This document shows, in pieces, positions 6,413 through 6,574 of a stretch of DNA of 6,574 nt. Source of the DNA: Bacteroidota bacterium (GTDB lineage Bacteria; Bacteroidota; Ignavibacteria; Ignavibacteriales; Melioribacteraceae); the NCBI GenBank assembly GCA_021812745.1, contig JAKAMS010000147.1:1-6574 (forward strand), given 5' to 3'. The position numbers and the translations under genes were made by a program. The number at the start of each line of letters is the position of its first letter. The stretch's first letter is position 1. Below the pieces are notes generated by a model. That model was not told the origin of the DNA. It saw only the letters and a list, made by a program, of their open reading frames with translations, and did no database searches.

Positions 6413-6443
6413 ATTTCTATTAAAATTTTCAGTTGAAAAATTT

Positions 6444-6473
6444 TTGGATTACCCGATATGCTAAAATTATAAA
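6444..6473 (+). promoter_or_regulatory. Possible sigma-70-like promoter for the exported protein gene
   Basis: TTGGAT (6444-6449) and TATAAA (6468-6473) are separated by 18 bases. The -10 matches five of six bases, the -35 only the TTG. It lies between the terminator and ATG 6525, where a promoter is needed, and would give a leader of about 45 nt. No TAnnTTTG match at a workable distance is seen here. Confidence 0.27.
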
Positions 6474-6524
6474 GTTATTCCATAATTTTTATGCGGTCGA
6501 TTTACTAATTTTCAAGGAGAAAAA

Positions 6525-6574
6525 ATGAAACATATCTTCAGTTTATTAACAATCATTTTGGTGGTTACAATGGT
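6525..6574 (+). CDS. N-terminus of an exported protein (first 16 codons; rest outside window)
   Basis: ATG 6525 follows AAGGAG (6515-6520) at a good spacing and opens MKHIFSLLTIILVVTM before the window ends. A short basic start and an uninterrupted hydrophobic run are typical of a signal peptide or N-terminal membrane anchor. The mature protein is not in view, so no function can be given. It begins after a strong terminator, so it is its own transcription unit. Confidence 0.65.
   Translation, partial: MKHIFSLLTIILVVTM

Noticed and set aside
6506..6513. TAATTTTC as a -7 element for the gene at 6525
   Set aside because: It is too close to AAGGAG; a transcript would start in or after the ribosome site.

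Overview
The window looks like a piece of chromosome from a Gram-negative bacterium of the Bacteroidota/Chlorobiota/Ignavibacteria (FCB) side of the tree. This placement is inferred from four things: moderately AT-rich DNA, the style of the aconitase N-terminus, a GmhA-type sugar-phosphate isomerase, and several TAnnTTTG elements (the Bacteroidota -7 promoter motif) at plausible distances before genes. Clear Shine-Dalgarno sequences precede several genes, which fits Ignavibacteria better than classical Bacteroidetes, but the taxon is not proven. There is no sign of mobile elements, CRISPR, rRNA or tRNA.

Layout: the left half is read on the minus strand. From right to left it holds a GmhA-like phosphoheptose isomerase (about 2710-3291), the RNA-binding transcription accessory protein Tex (424-2598), and the first 89 codons of an aconitase that runs off the left edge (269 to 1). 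A divergent intergenic region of about 220 bp (3292-3514) carries promoter-like elements on both strands and several imperfect repeats. The right half is read on the plus strand. It holds an uncharacterised five-helix membrane protein with an extracytoplasmic domain (3515-4279), an OPT-family oligopeptide transporter (4381-6363) closed by a strong intrinsic terminator (6389-6412), and the first 16 codons of an exported protein (from 6525).

How the genes relate: the minus-strand genes are housekeeping functions (TCA cycle, translation/transcription quality, envelope sugar precursor) and need not form one pathway. Each has its own upstream gap of 110-155 bp. The membrane protein and the OPT transporter are co-directional, 101 bp apart, with no terminator between them, so they may be co-transcribed. 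The exported protein after the terminator is a separate unit. I found no clear new multi-gene system. The best candidates for follow-up are the uncharacterised membrane protein with its conserved-looking GGWPFGNDVTDNKT loop, the tandemly duplicated promoter segment in front of it, and the degenerate hexanucleotide array before the transporter.
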